Source: Bradyrhizobium diazoefficiens (GTDB taxonomy: Bacteria > Pseudomonadota > Alphaproteobacteria > Rhizobiales > Xanthobacteraceae). From it: DNA of 64,000 nt. The translations under genes were made by a program, and so were the position numbers. The DNA lies in the NCBI RefSeq assembly GCF_016616235.1, contig NZ_CP067100.1:2539001-2603000 (forward strand), written 5' to 3'. Below are positions 44,339 to 51,856 of the stretch, piece by piece (position 1 is the stretch's first letter; each line of letters begins with the position of its first letter). The notes beneath the pieces were generated by a model. The model did no database searches, was not told where the DNA came from, and saw only the letters and a program-made list of their open reading frames with translations.

Positions 44339-44683
44339 TTACGCCGTGTGCTCGACCTGTTCGGCGAGCCGCCGTGCGTCTTCCAGCCGAGTTCCGCCAG
44401 CTCCGTCAATCACGCCTCCGCGTTCTCGGTGACGAATGACTGCTGACGCCCCATTACTGTGGGAGGAAACCAGCTCCTCGATCCTCCTTTCAAGTACCTT
44501 CCGCACCAACCGAATCCCATTCGACACGTCCATCTTCTTCCGATAGACGCTGAGCTTGTGGTCCTCGATCGTTCGGGGACTGAGCCCTAGTTGCCTTGCA
44601 ATCGCTTTGTTGCCCAATCCTTCCATGACGAGGTCGCAGACCGCTTGCTGCTGCTTCGTCAAGACGCTTGAACATCCGCGCAT
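44339..44683 (-). CDS. LuxR-type DNA-binding protein without receiver
   Basis: This 114-residue protein holds a LuxR/FixJ-type helix-turn-helix (LTKQQQAVCDLVMEGLGNKA, AIARQLGLSPRTIEDHKLSVYRKK) at residues 5-65 and a 50-residue tail without clear fold. AGGGAGG at ideal distance supports ATG 44683. It has no receiver domain, so it may respond through a partner or act constitutively. It lies upstream of the HisKA_2 kinase gene on the same strand with about 420 bases between, so one operon is unlikely. Confidence 0.82.
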   Translation of the reverse strand: MRGCSSVLTKQQQAVCDLVMEGLGNKAIARQLGLSPRTIEDHKLSVYRKKMDVSNGIRLVRKVLERRIEELVSSHSNGASAVIRHRERGGVIDGAGGTRLEDARRLAEQVEHTA

Positions 44684-44765
44684 ATTACCTCCCTTGCATT
44701 GTCGCAAACCGGCGAGTTCGGGTGGATCATTTCCCCGCTCTCATCGGTGAGTGAGTGAGCGAAGA

Positions 44766-45203
44766 TTAACCCCGTACGTGCAGTGGGGCTTGAACCGGAA
44801 ACGGCTGCGCCACCGATAGCGCAGCATGTTCATCGGTTTGCAAAGCGATCTTTTGCGCAAGCATGACGTCGCCGGCGACCAGCGGTCCCCTGGGCACAAA
44901 ACACCAGCCGACTACCGGGCAGTGTTCTTCGCTCATCTCGACGACGTTCACCACCCGGCCGTAACGGATGCGGTATCGCTTCCCAGTGTCGCAGCCGATA
45001 ACGTCGAACCATTTATTGGCATCAAGTTGCGCGCGCTGCTCAGGCAACAGCCATTCTCTTAGGAGCGTCATTCCGCGGGCCTCGCGAACGTCTTCGCTGG
45101 TGAGGGCGCGGCTTAGGGCGACGCAGCGCTCGCAGAAGGCCCGCCAAACTATCCAATGCCTGCAGATAGCCCTTGCCGCAGTGAGAAGCCTATCCGGCGA
45201 CAT
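44766..45203 (-). CDS. hypothetical protein, unknown function
   Basis: This 145-residue soluble protein has phrases WLLPEQRAQLDANKWFDVIG, CDTGKRYRIRYGRVVNVVE and GWCFVPRGPLVAGDVMLAQK. The second half looks like a small all-beta fold, and the pattern GKRYRI resembles short conserved proteins of Rhizobiales, but I cannot name a family. The N-terminal 40 residues are rich in Cys, Trp and Arg. The start ATG 45203 is the only reasonable choice near the left of the conserved part; an inner start at MTLLREW (residue 45) is also possible. It is 12 bases from the gene at 45216 on the same strand. Confidence 0.6.
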   Translation of the reverse strand: MSPDRLLTAARAICRHWIVWRAFCERCVALSRALTSEDVREARGMTLLREWLLPEQRAQLDANKWFDVIGCDTGKRYRIRYGRVVNVVEMSEEHCPVVGWCFVPRGPLVAGDVMLAQKIALQTDEHAALSVAQPFPVQAPLHVRG

Positions 45204-45215
45204 GTTCGGCCGCCG

Positions 45216-45437
45216 TCAGCCGCCGACGAGCCGCGGATAGAACAGCATCTCTTGCGTAGTCGGATCAAACGAGCGTGCAATCCTGACTTCGCCCGCCGGG
45301 TCGCGAACAGCGGGCGTAAATCCCTTGCGGACAAGCGCCTTGAACCGTTCTTCTGCTTTGGCAAGTGCCTCGGCATCGTTCGCGTCGAAGAGGTGACGGG
45401 TATCGCCCGTGTGATCCATTACAATCTGCGTCGGCAT
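45216..45437 (-). CDS. small hypothetical protein
   Basis: This 73-residue protein reads MPTQIVMDHTGDTRHLFDAN followed by a helix-rich part (AEALAKAEERFKALVRKGFT) and PAGEVRIARSFDPTTQEMLF. GGGAGCC precedes ATG 45437; the frame is open 42 codons further. The mixed pattern looks like a small alpha/beta domain of unknown role. It precedes the gene at 44766 on the same strand with a 12-base gap, so the two are probably co-transcribed. Confidence 0.65.
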   Translation of the reverse strand: MPTQIVMDHTGDTRHLFDANDAEALAKAEERFKALVRKGFTPAVRDPAGEVRIARSFDPTTQEMLFYPRLVGG

Positions 45438-45579
45438 GCGCGGCTCCCGGAGTTCGCAGCCCCAGGGTAGCCTAGCCATATGGCCGCGAATGGCTTGACC
45501 AGAATTAAGTCGAGTTAGCAAAAATTGCGCCAAAGGCCGGCTCGGGAATTGAGTTCGCACCAATCCGACAGGCCATCGA

Positions 45580-45681
45580 AAACTGCGAAGCGATCAGGAG
45601 CTGATGCTGCACCCAGGTCAGCGGGTGCTCGACATCGGATGTGGGTGGGGCGGACTGGGACTTGAGGCAGTCTCCAACTTA
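45580..45681 (+). pseudogene. relic of a cyclopropane-fatty-acid-synthase-like methyltransferase
   Basis: A short stretch reads LMLHPGQRVLDIGCGWGGLG in one frame (45601-45660), the SAM-binding motif I of CFA/CmaS-type methyltransferases. A Lys/Arg/Gln stretch before it (KLRSDQE) occupies the place of the usual linker. There is no start codon with a site, and the similarity is lost after about 45675. A full gene would need about 1.2 kb. It is an internal fragment left by deletion. Confidence 0.6.
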
Positions 45682-45840
45682 CGTCAACGCTGCGGAATAG
45701 CGCCGGCGACGAGTAGCACCGAAGCCGTAGCTGCCAGTGGGCTTCTGTGGAGATGACGTTCCGACCCGAGTCTCGGTTCGGCAGTTCGACGGTCGCCTGC
45801 CAAAGTATCTCTATGCTGCCGGAGGTCCCGTAGGAAGAAA

Positions 45841-45869
45841 TCGGGCTTGGAGGACAACCTCCAGCCCGA
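45841..45869 (-). terminator. hairpin terminator
   Basis: TCGGGCTTGGAGG and CCTCCAGCCCGA pair over 12 bp with one bulged T and an ACAA loop. On the minus strand the stem is followed by TTTCTTCC. It lies 100 bases after the small secreted protein gene 45969-46214. Confidence 0.6.
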
Positions 45870-45968
45870 CTTACGCGAATTCCAGGCGAGCACCGTTGTA
45901 GCCAATGCACCTTGTCGAAGGCCGCGGGTTGGTTTTGATGGCCAATCGGTAGCGCCCATCCGGACGAA

Positions 45969-46214
45969 TCAATACTCGCCCGGTCCCGGTTCGCAGGGGA
46001 CATTGTTTCCGGTCCACGGCGCCGTCGCATATGCGCCGACCCGCGGTGCGGGATAGCAGGGACGGCCGCCCAGGTTCACTGCGGCTGGCGAAGTGGAGGC
46101 ATTCGCGCGTTCTGCGAAATGCCGCGAAGCGATGTGATGCTCGCGAGCGATGGCAGGGGTCGAAAGCATGGCGACCGCGATCAGGCAGGTCGACAGGAGC
46201 GTCAGGTTCATCAT
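45969..46214 (-). CDS. small secreted protein
   Basis: This 81-residue protein has a signal peptide (MMNLTLLSTCLIAVAMLSTPAIA) and a mature part with His residues near the N-terminus (REHHIASRHF), NASTSPAAVNLGGRPC, YPAPRVGAYATAPW and NNVPCEPGPG. Two Cys could form a disulfide. GGAGAC precedes the ATG. The protein type is common and short-lived in Bradyrhizobium genomes as far as I recall; no function is known. It ends about 450 bases left of the tRNA fragment and may be the last gene of the island. Confidence 0.75.
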   Translation of the reverse strand: MMNLTLLSTCLIAVAMLSTPAIAREHHIASRHFAERANASTSPAAVNLGGRPCYPAPRVGAYATAPWTGNNVPCEPGPGEY

Positions 46215-46663
46215 GGAAAGTCTCCGCTTGTTAGTGGAAGCCGAGGGAGCTTGGCTTCTCGGACACGGATGTCGTTCGTTGAGCCTCGTGCGCCAGTAAA
46301 CTTAACGTTAGCTTCAGGCGCCAATAATCGAATGCGCAGCCTCAGCCGAATTCGCGAGGCCGCATGTCGCAGACTACGCCGGTCCGTTGGCGTGTGCTGC
46401 TTACGAGTATTGCAAGGCCGTTGCTGTCGCACGATGTCGTTGTGTCGATCGTGTGACCTTTGCTTTCGGAGGGCAAAGGTCCGACGCCGTCAATTGCGGG
46501 ACGAGCGTTTGACCTATCGACAGAACCGTGCCGCGGATCCGTCGACCGCCAAGAGCGACCCGCTCTCGTGGTTGGATTTTTAACTGTAAGCCGTTGATCT
46601 CCAATGCTTGGATTTTGGCGCGGTTGGAAAAATTATCTTGAGAAATCAAGGTCTTTAGCATGT
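46215..46663. other. 449-bp region before the tRNA fragment, no gene supported
   Basis: Open frames on both strands lack ribosome-binding sites and known motifs. An 86-codon minus-strand frame (46401-46661) has a non-repetitive product, but its start lies inside the putative attachment region. I see no integrase gene here or elsewhere in the window. Confidence 0.4.
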
Positions 46664-46708
46664 CTCTTAATCAGCGGGTCCCAGGTTCGAGCCCTGGTGC
46701 GCCCACCA
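46664..46708 (+). other. 3' part of tRNA-Lys(CTT): probable attachment-site scar
   Basis: The 45 bases match tRNA positions 32-76: anticodon loop CTCTTAA (anticodon CTT), 3' anticodon stem TCAGC, variable loop GGGTC, T-stem CCAGG, T-loop TTCGAGC, CCTGG, acceptor strand TGCGCCC, then ACCA. The T-arm pairs perfectly. The 5' half is absent: the bases at positions 27-31 (CATGT) do not pair with TCAGC, and no D-arm or acceptor 5' strand precedes it. Such 3' halves are left at the far end of elements that integrate into a tRNA gene. The intact gene should be to the left, outside this window. Confidence 0.8.
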
Positions 46709-46734
46709 AACAAATCAAGACCTTAGCGAGAGAA

Positions 46735-46775
46735 ACCGTTTGAGAAGGCCGAACTAAAACGGTTTTTCAAACGGT
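46735..46775 (+). repeat. inverted repeat after the tRNA fragment
   Basis: ACCGTTTGA (46735-46743) and TCAAACGGT (46767-46775) are perfect complements 23 bases apart; AACGGTTT inside the loop offers an alternative pairing. It could be a terminator for a tRNA gene that once stood here. Confidence 0.45.
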
Positions 46776-46897
46776 GTTCTTGGCGGCCGGTCGGCGAGTT
46801 CACTCTCAGCATTGTGATCTGCTCCACTTGTCTCGGCGGACGCCACGGCGCGTCGAAAGCCGCCCGACAGAACCGCTTGCTCAATCTTGTATGTGGG

Positions 46898-47329
46898 TCA
46901 GAGCCGCCCGACGTATCCGGCATTTTCCCACTTCCGTTCAATGTCATCGGGGATGCATTGGGGCGGCTGCGCCGCGCTTCCATCGAAATAGTGCTTGAAG
47001 TCGACATGAACCCTCATGTTGTCCGGCCGATACGCTGCCATGCGGTCATAGAGGAGAACCGATCCCGCCTCGAAACGCCGATAGACGGATTTGTGCATCG
47101 GCGATTTCGATTCCCCGCTCTCGGGATCGATGGGAAGATCGCGCATGCCGGCCTTGAGAAAGCCCCCCGCCTGCTCATTGTGTTGGGGACCCGCGGGACT
47201 GGGCGACAGCCGCAGAACACTGCCGTCGTGTTTCAGGCCGCCCGGAATGAGCGAAGCTCCGGCCAGCAGCCAGTTCAGCGCCACATCCGACAAGCGGGCC
47301 TCGCGCCCTGGCAAAGAAAGCGATCCCAA
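46898..47329 (-). CDS. hypothetical protein, doubtful
   Basis: A 143-codon frame ends in phrases that look protein-like (GSVLLYDRMAAYRPDNMRVH, FKHYFDGSAAQPPQC, ERKWENAGYVG). The start is TTG without a clear site, and the N-terminal part overlaps the kinase N-terminal relic at 47292 in another frame. It may be a broken gene rather than an intact one. No family is recognised. Confidence 0.3.
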   Translation of the reverse strand: MGSLSLPGREARLSDVALNWLLAGASLIPGGLKHDGSVLRLSPSPAGPQHNEQAGGFLKAGMRDLPIDPESGESKSPMHKSVYRRFEAGSVLLYDRMAAYRPDNMRVHVDFKHYFDGSAAQPPQCIPDDIERKWENAGYVGRL

Positions 47330-47411
47330 CCAGACCGAGCGTTAGGAGGTAACGTACCCAGATCGGAAAGTCCGATCTGGCCTTCAGCAGGCGGTACAGA
47401 AACGCTTCCAT
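47292..47411 (-). pseudogene. N-terminal relic of a DUF4118-type sensor kinase
   Basis: A frame from ATG 47411 reads MEAFLYRLLKARSDFPIWVR followed by a hydrophobic YLLTLGLVGIAFFAR. This is the usual opening of KdpD/DUF4118-type sensors and HWE kinases (PIWVRYxLTLxLVGxAFxAR). After that the sequence loses similarity and no kinase core is found. It is a short decayed fragment. Confidence 0.5.
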
Positions 47412-47696
47412 GGAAGAGCAATGTGCCGCGGAGCCGCGGTGTTCCGGTTTGTAGGTCAGGCCGCGCGGGACGTTGAGCGGTACGACCGAGAACCTGGGAG
47501 GTTAGCAACTTGAGTCCTTGGCACCACGCCAATGCCGAGCCGTCCGCCACATGCGCCGTGGTTTCGCGATCCAACCGGCGTCCGGTTCACCTGTCCGCCG
47601 CGAGTAGGAACTGCTCGGGTGCTTACCGCGTTCGCGCCATGCACAACTTCGCAAGCGCGCGGGCTTGGCTCGGCGGGAATGGTTCGCGGAAAGTAC

Positions 47697-48134
47697 ATGG
47701 CGAGATCGACTCCTGAAATCAGTCCCAAACCGCTGATGCACCCAAGCTTCATCTGCGCCGGATCAACCCTGCTGATAGCGGGGTTCGCTACTGATGCCAT
47801 GTACTGGGACACATCGAATTGGCAGTGGGCCAACTCCTCGGCTTGGCTGATTGCTGCCGGACTGGTCCTGGCTCTGATCGCAACGATTGCTCTGATCATC
47901 GATCTTCTCGCGGGCCGCGCGGGGCGGATCAATTGGATTTCCTTTTTGCTCGTCGCGCTGGCGGCGCTTCTCTCTCTTCTGAATGTTTTCATCCACAGCC
48001 GCGACGCCTGGACCTCGGTCGTGCCGCAGGGAATCTCGATCTCCGCGATCGTGACGGTTCTGCTCCTGATAGCCGCCGTCCGCGGCTGGGCGGTGACCAC
48101 GGTTCGTGCTCCTGCGATCGGAGACAGGCTGTGA
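47697..48134 (+). CDS. DUF2231 family membrane protein (second copy)
   Basis: This 145-residue protein has four hydrophobic segments and the family block LNVFIHSRDAWTSVVPQGIS near residue 97, paralogous to VNIFVHSRDAYTAVVPTGLM in the copy at 3350-3814. The opening HPVHR block of the first copy is reduced here to PLMHPSFICAGS. ATG 47697 is chosen; ATG 47679 is possible. Its stop overlaps the GTG start of the sugar dehydrogenase by four bases (GTGA), the same coupling as in the first pair. Confidence 0.85.
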   Translation: MARSTPEISPKPLMHPSFICAGSTLLIAGFATDAMYWDTSNWQWANSSAWLIAAGLVLALIATIALIIDLLAGRAGRINWISFLLVALAALLSLLNVFIHSRDAWTSVVPQGISISAIVTVLLLIAAVRGWAVTTVRAPAIGDRL

Positions 48135-49450
48135 TTCATGCAAAGCTCCGAGCCCTCTACGCCATCTGCGCCTTGGTCGTGCTGACCGCTTGCGACCAAG
48201 GCGGCGATCCCATGCGGCAGTACGGGTCTGATCCCTACCTGCCAGAGCCTCAGAACTATCTGTTGCCGCCGATGAGCGTCCCGAAGGGAATAGGCTGGAA
48301 GCCGGGTGAGACGCCAACGGTCACCGAAGGGTTGAAAGTCCAAGCCATGGCGACAGGGCTGATGCATCCTCGCATCGTCTATCCTCTGCCGAACGGCGAT
48401 ATCCTGGTCGTGGAAGGCAACAGTCCCGGCACCACACCTTTCCGGCCCAAGGACTTCATCCAAGGCAAGGTGAAGGCAAGGGCCGGAACCGCCGGCAAGG
48501 GCGGCAACCGCATCACCCTGCTTCGCGATGCCGACGGCGATGGAAAGCCGGAAGAGCAGACGATTCTCGTCGACCACCTCCACTCACCCTATGGCGTGGC
48601 GTATGTGGACGGCACGCTCTATGTCGCCAACACGGACGCGATCATGGCGTTCAAGTACGCGCTCGGGCAGACCAAGATCACGGATCCCGGTACGAAGCTG
48701 GCGGATCTTCCGGCTGGCCCGATAGACCACCACTGGACCAAAGCGATGGCGGCCAGCCCCGATGGATCCAAGCTCTATGTCGGTGTCGGGTCCAACAGCA
48801 ACATCACCGAAAACGGCCTCGACGCCGAAGAGGGCCGGGCCGCGATCTACCAGGTCGACCGCGAGACCGGCGCCAAGCGCATTTTTGCGTCGGGCACGCG
48901 CAATCCGACCAATCTGGCGGTCGATCCAGAAACGGGCCGGCTGTTTGCGGTGGTGAACGAGCGGGACGAAATCGGCCCGGACCTTGTCCCGGACTATCTC
49001 ACGATGGTTCAGGAGGGCGCCTTCTACGGCTGGCCTTACAGCTACTGGGGCCAGCACGTGGACGTCCGCGTGCATCCGCAGAGACCCGATCTGGTGGCCA
49101 AAGCGGTCAAGCCCGACTACGGCCTGAGTTCACACGTGGCGGCGCTCGGTCTCGTGTTCAGCAAGGGCGAGACGCTGTCCCCCAAATTCGGTAACGGCAT
49201 TTTTGTCGGTGAGCACGGCAGTTGGGACCGTAGCCCGGTCAATGGTTATCAAGTCATTTTCGTCCCGCTGGTGAACGGGCGACCGGAGGGCAAACCTGTC
49301 CCGGTCGTTACCGGATTTCTCGGCAATGACGACGATACGGTGCGCGGCCGACCCGTGGGCGTAGCGCTTGACCGCACCGGCGCGCTGCTGGTCGCCGATG
49401 ATACGGGCAACGCGATATGGCGCGTCAGCGCGGCCCAGTCGGGGCAGTAG
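48131..49450 (+). CDS. PQQ-type sorbosone/aldose sugar dehydrogenase family lipoprotein (second copy)
   Basis: This 439-residue protein starts with GTG 48131 overlapping the DUF2231 stop. It has a lipobox (VVLTACDQGG) and the same propeller marks as the copy at 1992: LPNGDILVVE, RDADGDGKPEE, GPIDHHWTKAM, SNSNITENG, ASGTRNPTN, VNERDEIGPDLVPDYL, GEHGSWDRSPVNGY and RGRPVGVALDRTG. The two copies are clearly paralogous along the whole length. It probably acts in the periplasm with PQQ; substrate unknown. Long open frame upstream of the GTG is the DUF2231 coding region read in another frame. Confidence 0.9.
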   Translation: MIHAKLRALYAICALVVLTACDQGGDPMRQYGSDPYLPEPQNYLLPPMSVPKGIGWKPGETPTVTEGLKVQAMATGLMHPRIVYPLPNGDILVVEGNSPGTTPFRPKDFIQGKVKARAGTAGKGGNRITLLRDADGDGKPEEQTILVDHLHSPYGVAYVDGTLYVANTDAIMAFKYALGQTKITDPGTKLADLPAGPIDHHWTKAMAASPDGSKLYVGVGSNSNITENGLDAEEGRAAIYQVDRETGAKRIFASGTRNPTNLAVDPETGRLFAVVNERDEIGPDLVPDYLTMVQEGAFYGWPYSYWGQHVDVRVHPQRPDLVAKAVKPDYGLSSHVAALGLVFSKGETLSPKFGNGIFVGEHGSWDRSPVNGYQVIFVPLVNGRPEGKPVPVVTGFLGNDDDTVRGRPVGVALDRTGALLVADDTGNAIWRVSAAQSGQ

Positions 49451-49469
49451 CTAAGGGATACTCTTAGCT
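49449..49469 (+). terminator. short hairpin after second sugar dehydrogenase
   Basis: AGCTAAG and CTTAGCT pair over 7 bp around a 7-base loop, overlapping the stop codon. There is no T-run. Weak evidence for a terminator. Confidence 0.3.
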
Positions 49470-49546
49470 GGGTGCGCTTCTATCCGTGGGCTGTCCACTC
49501 GTCGCGAGCAGACTAGACCGCCGCCGACAACCGGGCGACCCGGTGC

Positions 49547-50524
49547 TCAAGCCGGCCGAGCGACCGAGGGATAGTTCGAAGCCGTGAATTGGCGAAGATG
49601 GTCGAGAAAGACTCCTGCCACCGGACTCAGCATTCGGTTCTTCAGCGTCAGAATTGCCACTGGCCAGGGTCGAGAGGGCAATTCCACGTTGAGGACTCGC
49701 ACCCCGAACGGACCCGCGAAATAGTTCGCAACCGATCTCGGAAACGTCGCAATGTAGCGGCCGGAAGCGAGCATACTGGCCCGGATGTGCGAAGAAAAAG
49801 TGCTCAAGACCACCTTCGGCATTGGAATGCCGCGTGCCTGACACGCCTCGGCGATGACCTTGTGGTTCCAGCTGGGAGGTGAGGCCAGTATCCATGGCTC
49901 GTCGATGAGCTGCGCGAGGTCGATCTTCTTCTTGCGACTGAATCGGCTGTCTGCGCCGGCAACGATGACCAGCTCATCCTCGAAGAGAATCTCGACGTCC
50001 AGATCATCGGCGGAGTGGTCCTCGGGGCGTGGACGCCCATGCAGCCGCTGAAGTACGAAATCCAAGCTACGACTGCGCAGCTTGCCGGCGAATGACGCGA
50101 ACTCCTCCTCGTGGATGTCCAGGAGGATGCCGGGATAAAGCCTCGAAAAGCTCTCGATCACCGGTGGCAAGATTTGCGAGAGTCCCTCCGGGCAACCAAA
50201 CTTCACCTCCCCCGTGCGAGGGTTGGACAGGTACTCGATTTCCCGAACGCCCTGCTTCAACTCGTCGAAGGCTGACCGGCCGCGCCCGAGCAAGGCACGG
50301 CCGTAGATCGTCAGCGTCACTCCCCGAGAGCTGCGGTCGAAAAGCCTTGCACCGACGGAATGCTCGAGGTCTGCGATCAGTTGGGAAACGGCCGGTTGCG
50401 ATACACGCAGCTGCGCGGCCGCCTTCGCCAAGCTGCCCTCCTGGGCGACAACGAAGAACACGTGGAGGTCGCGCAAGCTCAGGCGACGACCGATGTGGCT
50501 GTCCCAATCGATGATTTTGGCCAT
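49547..50524 (-). CDS. LysR-family transcriptional regulator
   Basis: This 325-residue protein has an N-terminal winged helix-turn-helix (LRDLHVFFVVAQEGSLAKAA, AQLRVSQPAVSQLIADLEHS) and a LysR substrate-binding domain. It is divergent from the Bug-type binding protein gene at 50818 and the flavin monooxygenase at 51857, which it probably controls in response to an aromatic or organic acid. The 15 residues before the helix-turn-helix are usual for GbpR/CbbR-like members. The ATG 50524 has no strong site. Confidence 0.92.
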   Translation of the reverse strand: MAKIIDWDSHIGRRLSLRDLHVFFVVAQEGSLAKAAAQLRVSQPAVSQLIADLEHSVGARLFDRSSRGVTLTIYGRALLGRGRSAFDELKQGVREIEYLSNPRTGEVKFGCPEGLSQILPPVIESFSRLYPGILLDIHEEEFASFAGKLRSRSLDFVLQRLHGRPRPEDHSADDLDVEILFEDELVIVAGADSRFSRKKKIDLAQLIDEPWILASPPSWNHKVIAEACQARGIPMPKVVLSTFSSHIRASMLASGRYIATFPRSVANYFAGPFGVRVLNVELPSRPWPVAILTLKNRMLSPVAGVFLDHLRQFTASNYPSVARPA

Positions 50525-50817
50525 AAGCTAGGACTTTGGTGGATCCAGGAAAATAGAGAATATTGCTTGTAGCGAAGGAGAGCTAGTGTCGCAACGGTCT
50601 CGGCCGATTATTGGCGGCGAGACCACGCGGAGCGCAACACCATGAACACCCACGTCCTCCCCTCGCTGGGCACAGTCCGCCCGACGCGCGACGCTGCCCG
50701 TTTTGTGCCTCTGGTCCGTGGGTGGATTGATGCTCAGCGCTCTGCTGTTCGTTGCTGGCCTGGGCAGCGAGATCGCGGATATCCTGGGCGCTGCCGGATA
50801 GTAGGGAGCGAAACAGA

Positions 50818-51798
50818 ATGACAACTCTCACCTACCTCGCGTGCTCAATCATGGCGGCCGCCTGGCTCGCCGCCGGCAATGCCTCCGCCAAGGAATTCCC
50901 TTCGCGTCCAATCACCGTTGTGGTGCCATTTGCGGCAGGCGGACCAGCGGACGTGCAGGCGCGCATAATCGCCGAACGGATGAAGGTCACGCTCGGCCAG
51001 CCAGTCATCATCGAAAATGTCGTCGGTGGAGCAGGAAGCGTGGCGGCAGGCAAGGTCGCCCGCAGCGCAAACGATGGCTACACCGTGAGCTACGGCTATT
51101 GGGGCACGCACGTTCTCAACGGGGCGATTTACCCGCTGTCCTACGACGTGGTGCAGGACTTCGAGCCGATCTCGCTGCTCGGGAACAATCCGCTCCTCAT
51201 CCTGGGACGGAGCTCATTGCCTGCTGAAAACCTGCAGCAACTCGTCGAGTGGCTGGAGGCGAACCCGGACAAGGCTCTACAAGGCACGTCGGGTGTGGGC
51301 AGCGCCTCCCACGTCGCCGCGATCCTGTTTCAGCATTTGACCGGCACGCACTTCCAGTTCGTGCCGTATCGCGGCGCGGCGCCTGTCATGCAGGACCTGA
51401 TCGCGGGACGCCTCGACGTGATGTTCGATCAGGTGTCGAGCGCGTTGCCGCACGTACGCAACGGCGAACTCAAGGTGTACGCGGTCACAGCGAAGAAGCG
51501 CTTGGCGTCCGCTCCCGAAGTCCCGACCGTTGAGGAGGCTGGACTCCCGGGCCTCCAAATATCGGTTTGGCACGCTCTCTTCGCGCCAAAAGCAACCCCA
51601 CGACCTGTCATCGCCAAGCTGAACGCGGCCGTCGTCGACGCGCTGGCCGACCCCGTCGTCCGTGAGCGGCTGGAGAGTCTCGGCGTCCAAATCCCAACAC
51701 GCGAACAGCAAACGCCTCAGGCCCTGTCAGACCTGCAAAAAGCCGAAATCCAGAAGTGGTGGCCGATCCTCAAAGCGGCAAACGTCAGGGCCGAATAA
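50818..51798 (+). CDS. Bug-family (tripartite tricarboxylate type) periplasmic binding protein
   Basis: This 326-residue protein has a signal peptide (TYLACSIMAAAWLAAGNASA) and the family phrases FPSRPITVVVPFAAGGPADV, GQPVIIENVVGGAGSVAAG, VPYRGAAPVMQDLIAGRLDVMF and PEVPTVEEAGLPG. Bug proteins bind organic acids or aromatics; most are orphans without a transporter, as here. TAGGGAGCG precedes ATG 50818. The 22 codons upstream in the frame lack a signal peptide. With the LysR gene and the monooxygenase it forms a likely catabolic locus. Confidence 0.93.
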   Translation: MTTLTYLACSIMAAAWLAAGNASAKEFPSRPITVVVPFAAGGPADVQARIIAERMKVTLGQPVIIENVVGGAGSVAAGKVARSANDGYTVSYGYWGTHVLNGAIYPLSYDVVQDFEPISLLGNNPLLILGRSSLPAENLQQLVEWLEANPDKALQGTSGVGSASHVAAILFQHLTGTHFQFVPYRGAAPVMQDLIAGRLDVMFDQVSSALPHVRNGELKVYAVTAKKRLASAPEVPTVEEAGLPGLQISVWHALFAPKATPRPVIAKLNAAVVDALADPVVRERLESLGVQIPTREQQTPQALSDLQKAEIQKWWPILKAANVRAE

Positions 51799-51856
51799 GC
51801 TCTGGCAGGCCGACCCGTCTCCCGGTTTCTCAACTAGTCACAAGGCACCCACCGAA

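Noticed and set aside
46401..46661. 86-codon minus-strand frame ending near the tRNA fragment
   Set aside because: Could be a phage or island remnant, but there is no family match I can name and no site.
46664..46708. Complete tRNA gene
   Set aside because: The 5' half cannot be folded: no acceptor 5' strand or D-arm, and the anticodon stem is broken.
46814..47476. 220-codon plus-strand frame
   Set aside because: Competes with a minus-strand frame and the kinase relic; composition is that of an antisense frame.
50641..50817. Short plus-strand frame before the Bug gene
   Set aside because: No ribosome-binding site and an Arg-rich product; the region is better seen as the divergent promoter.
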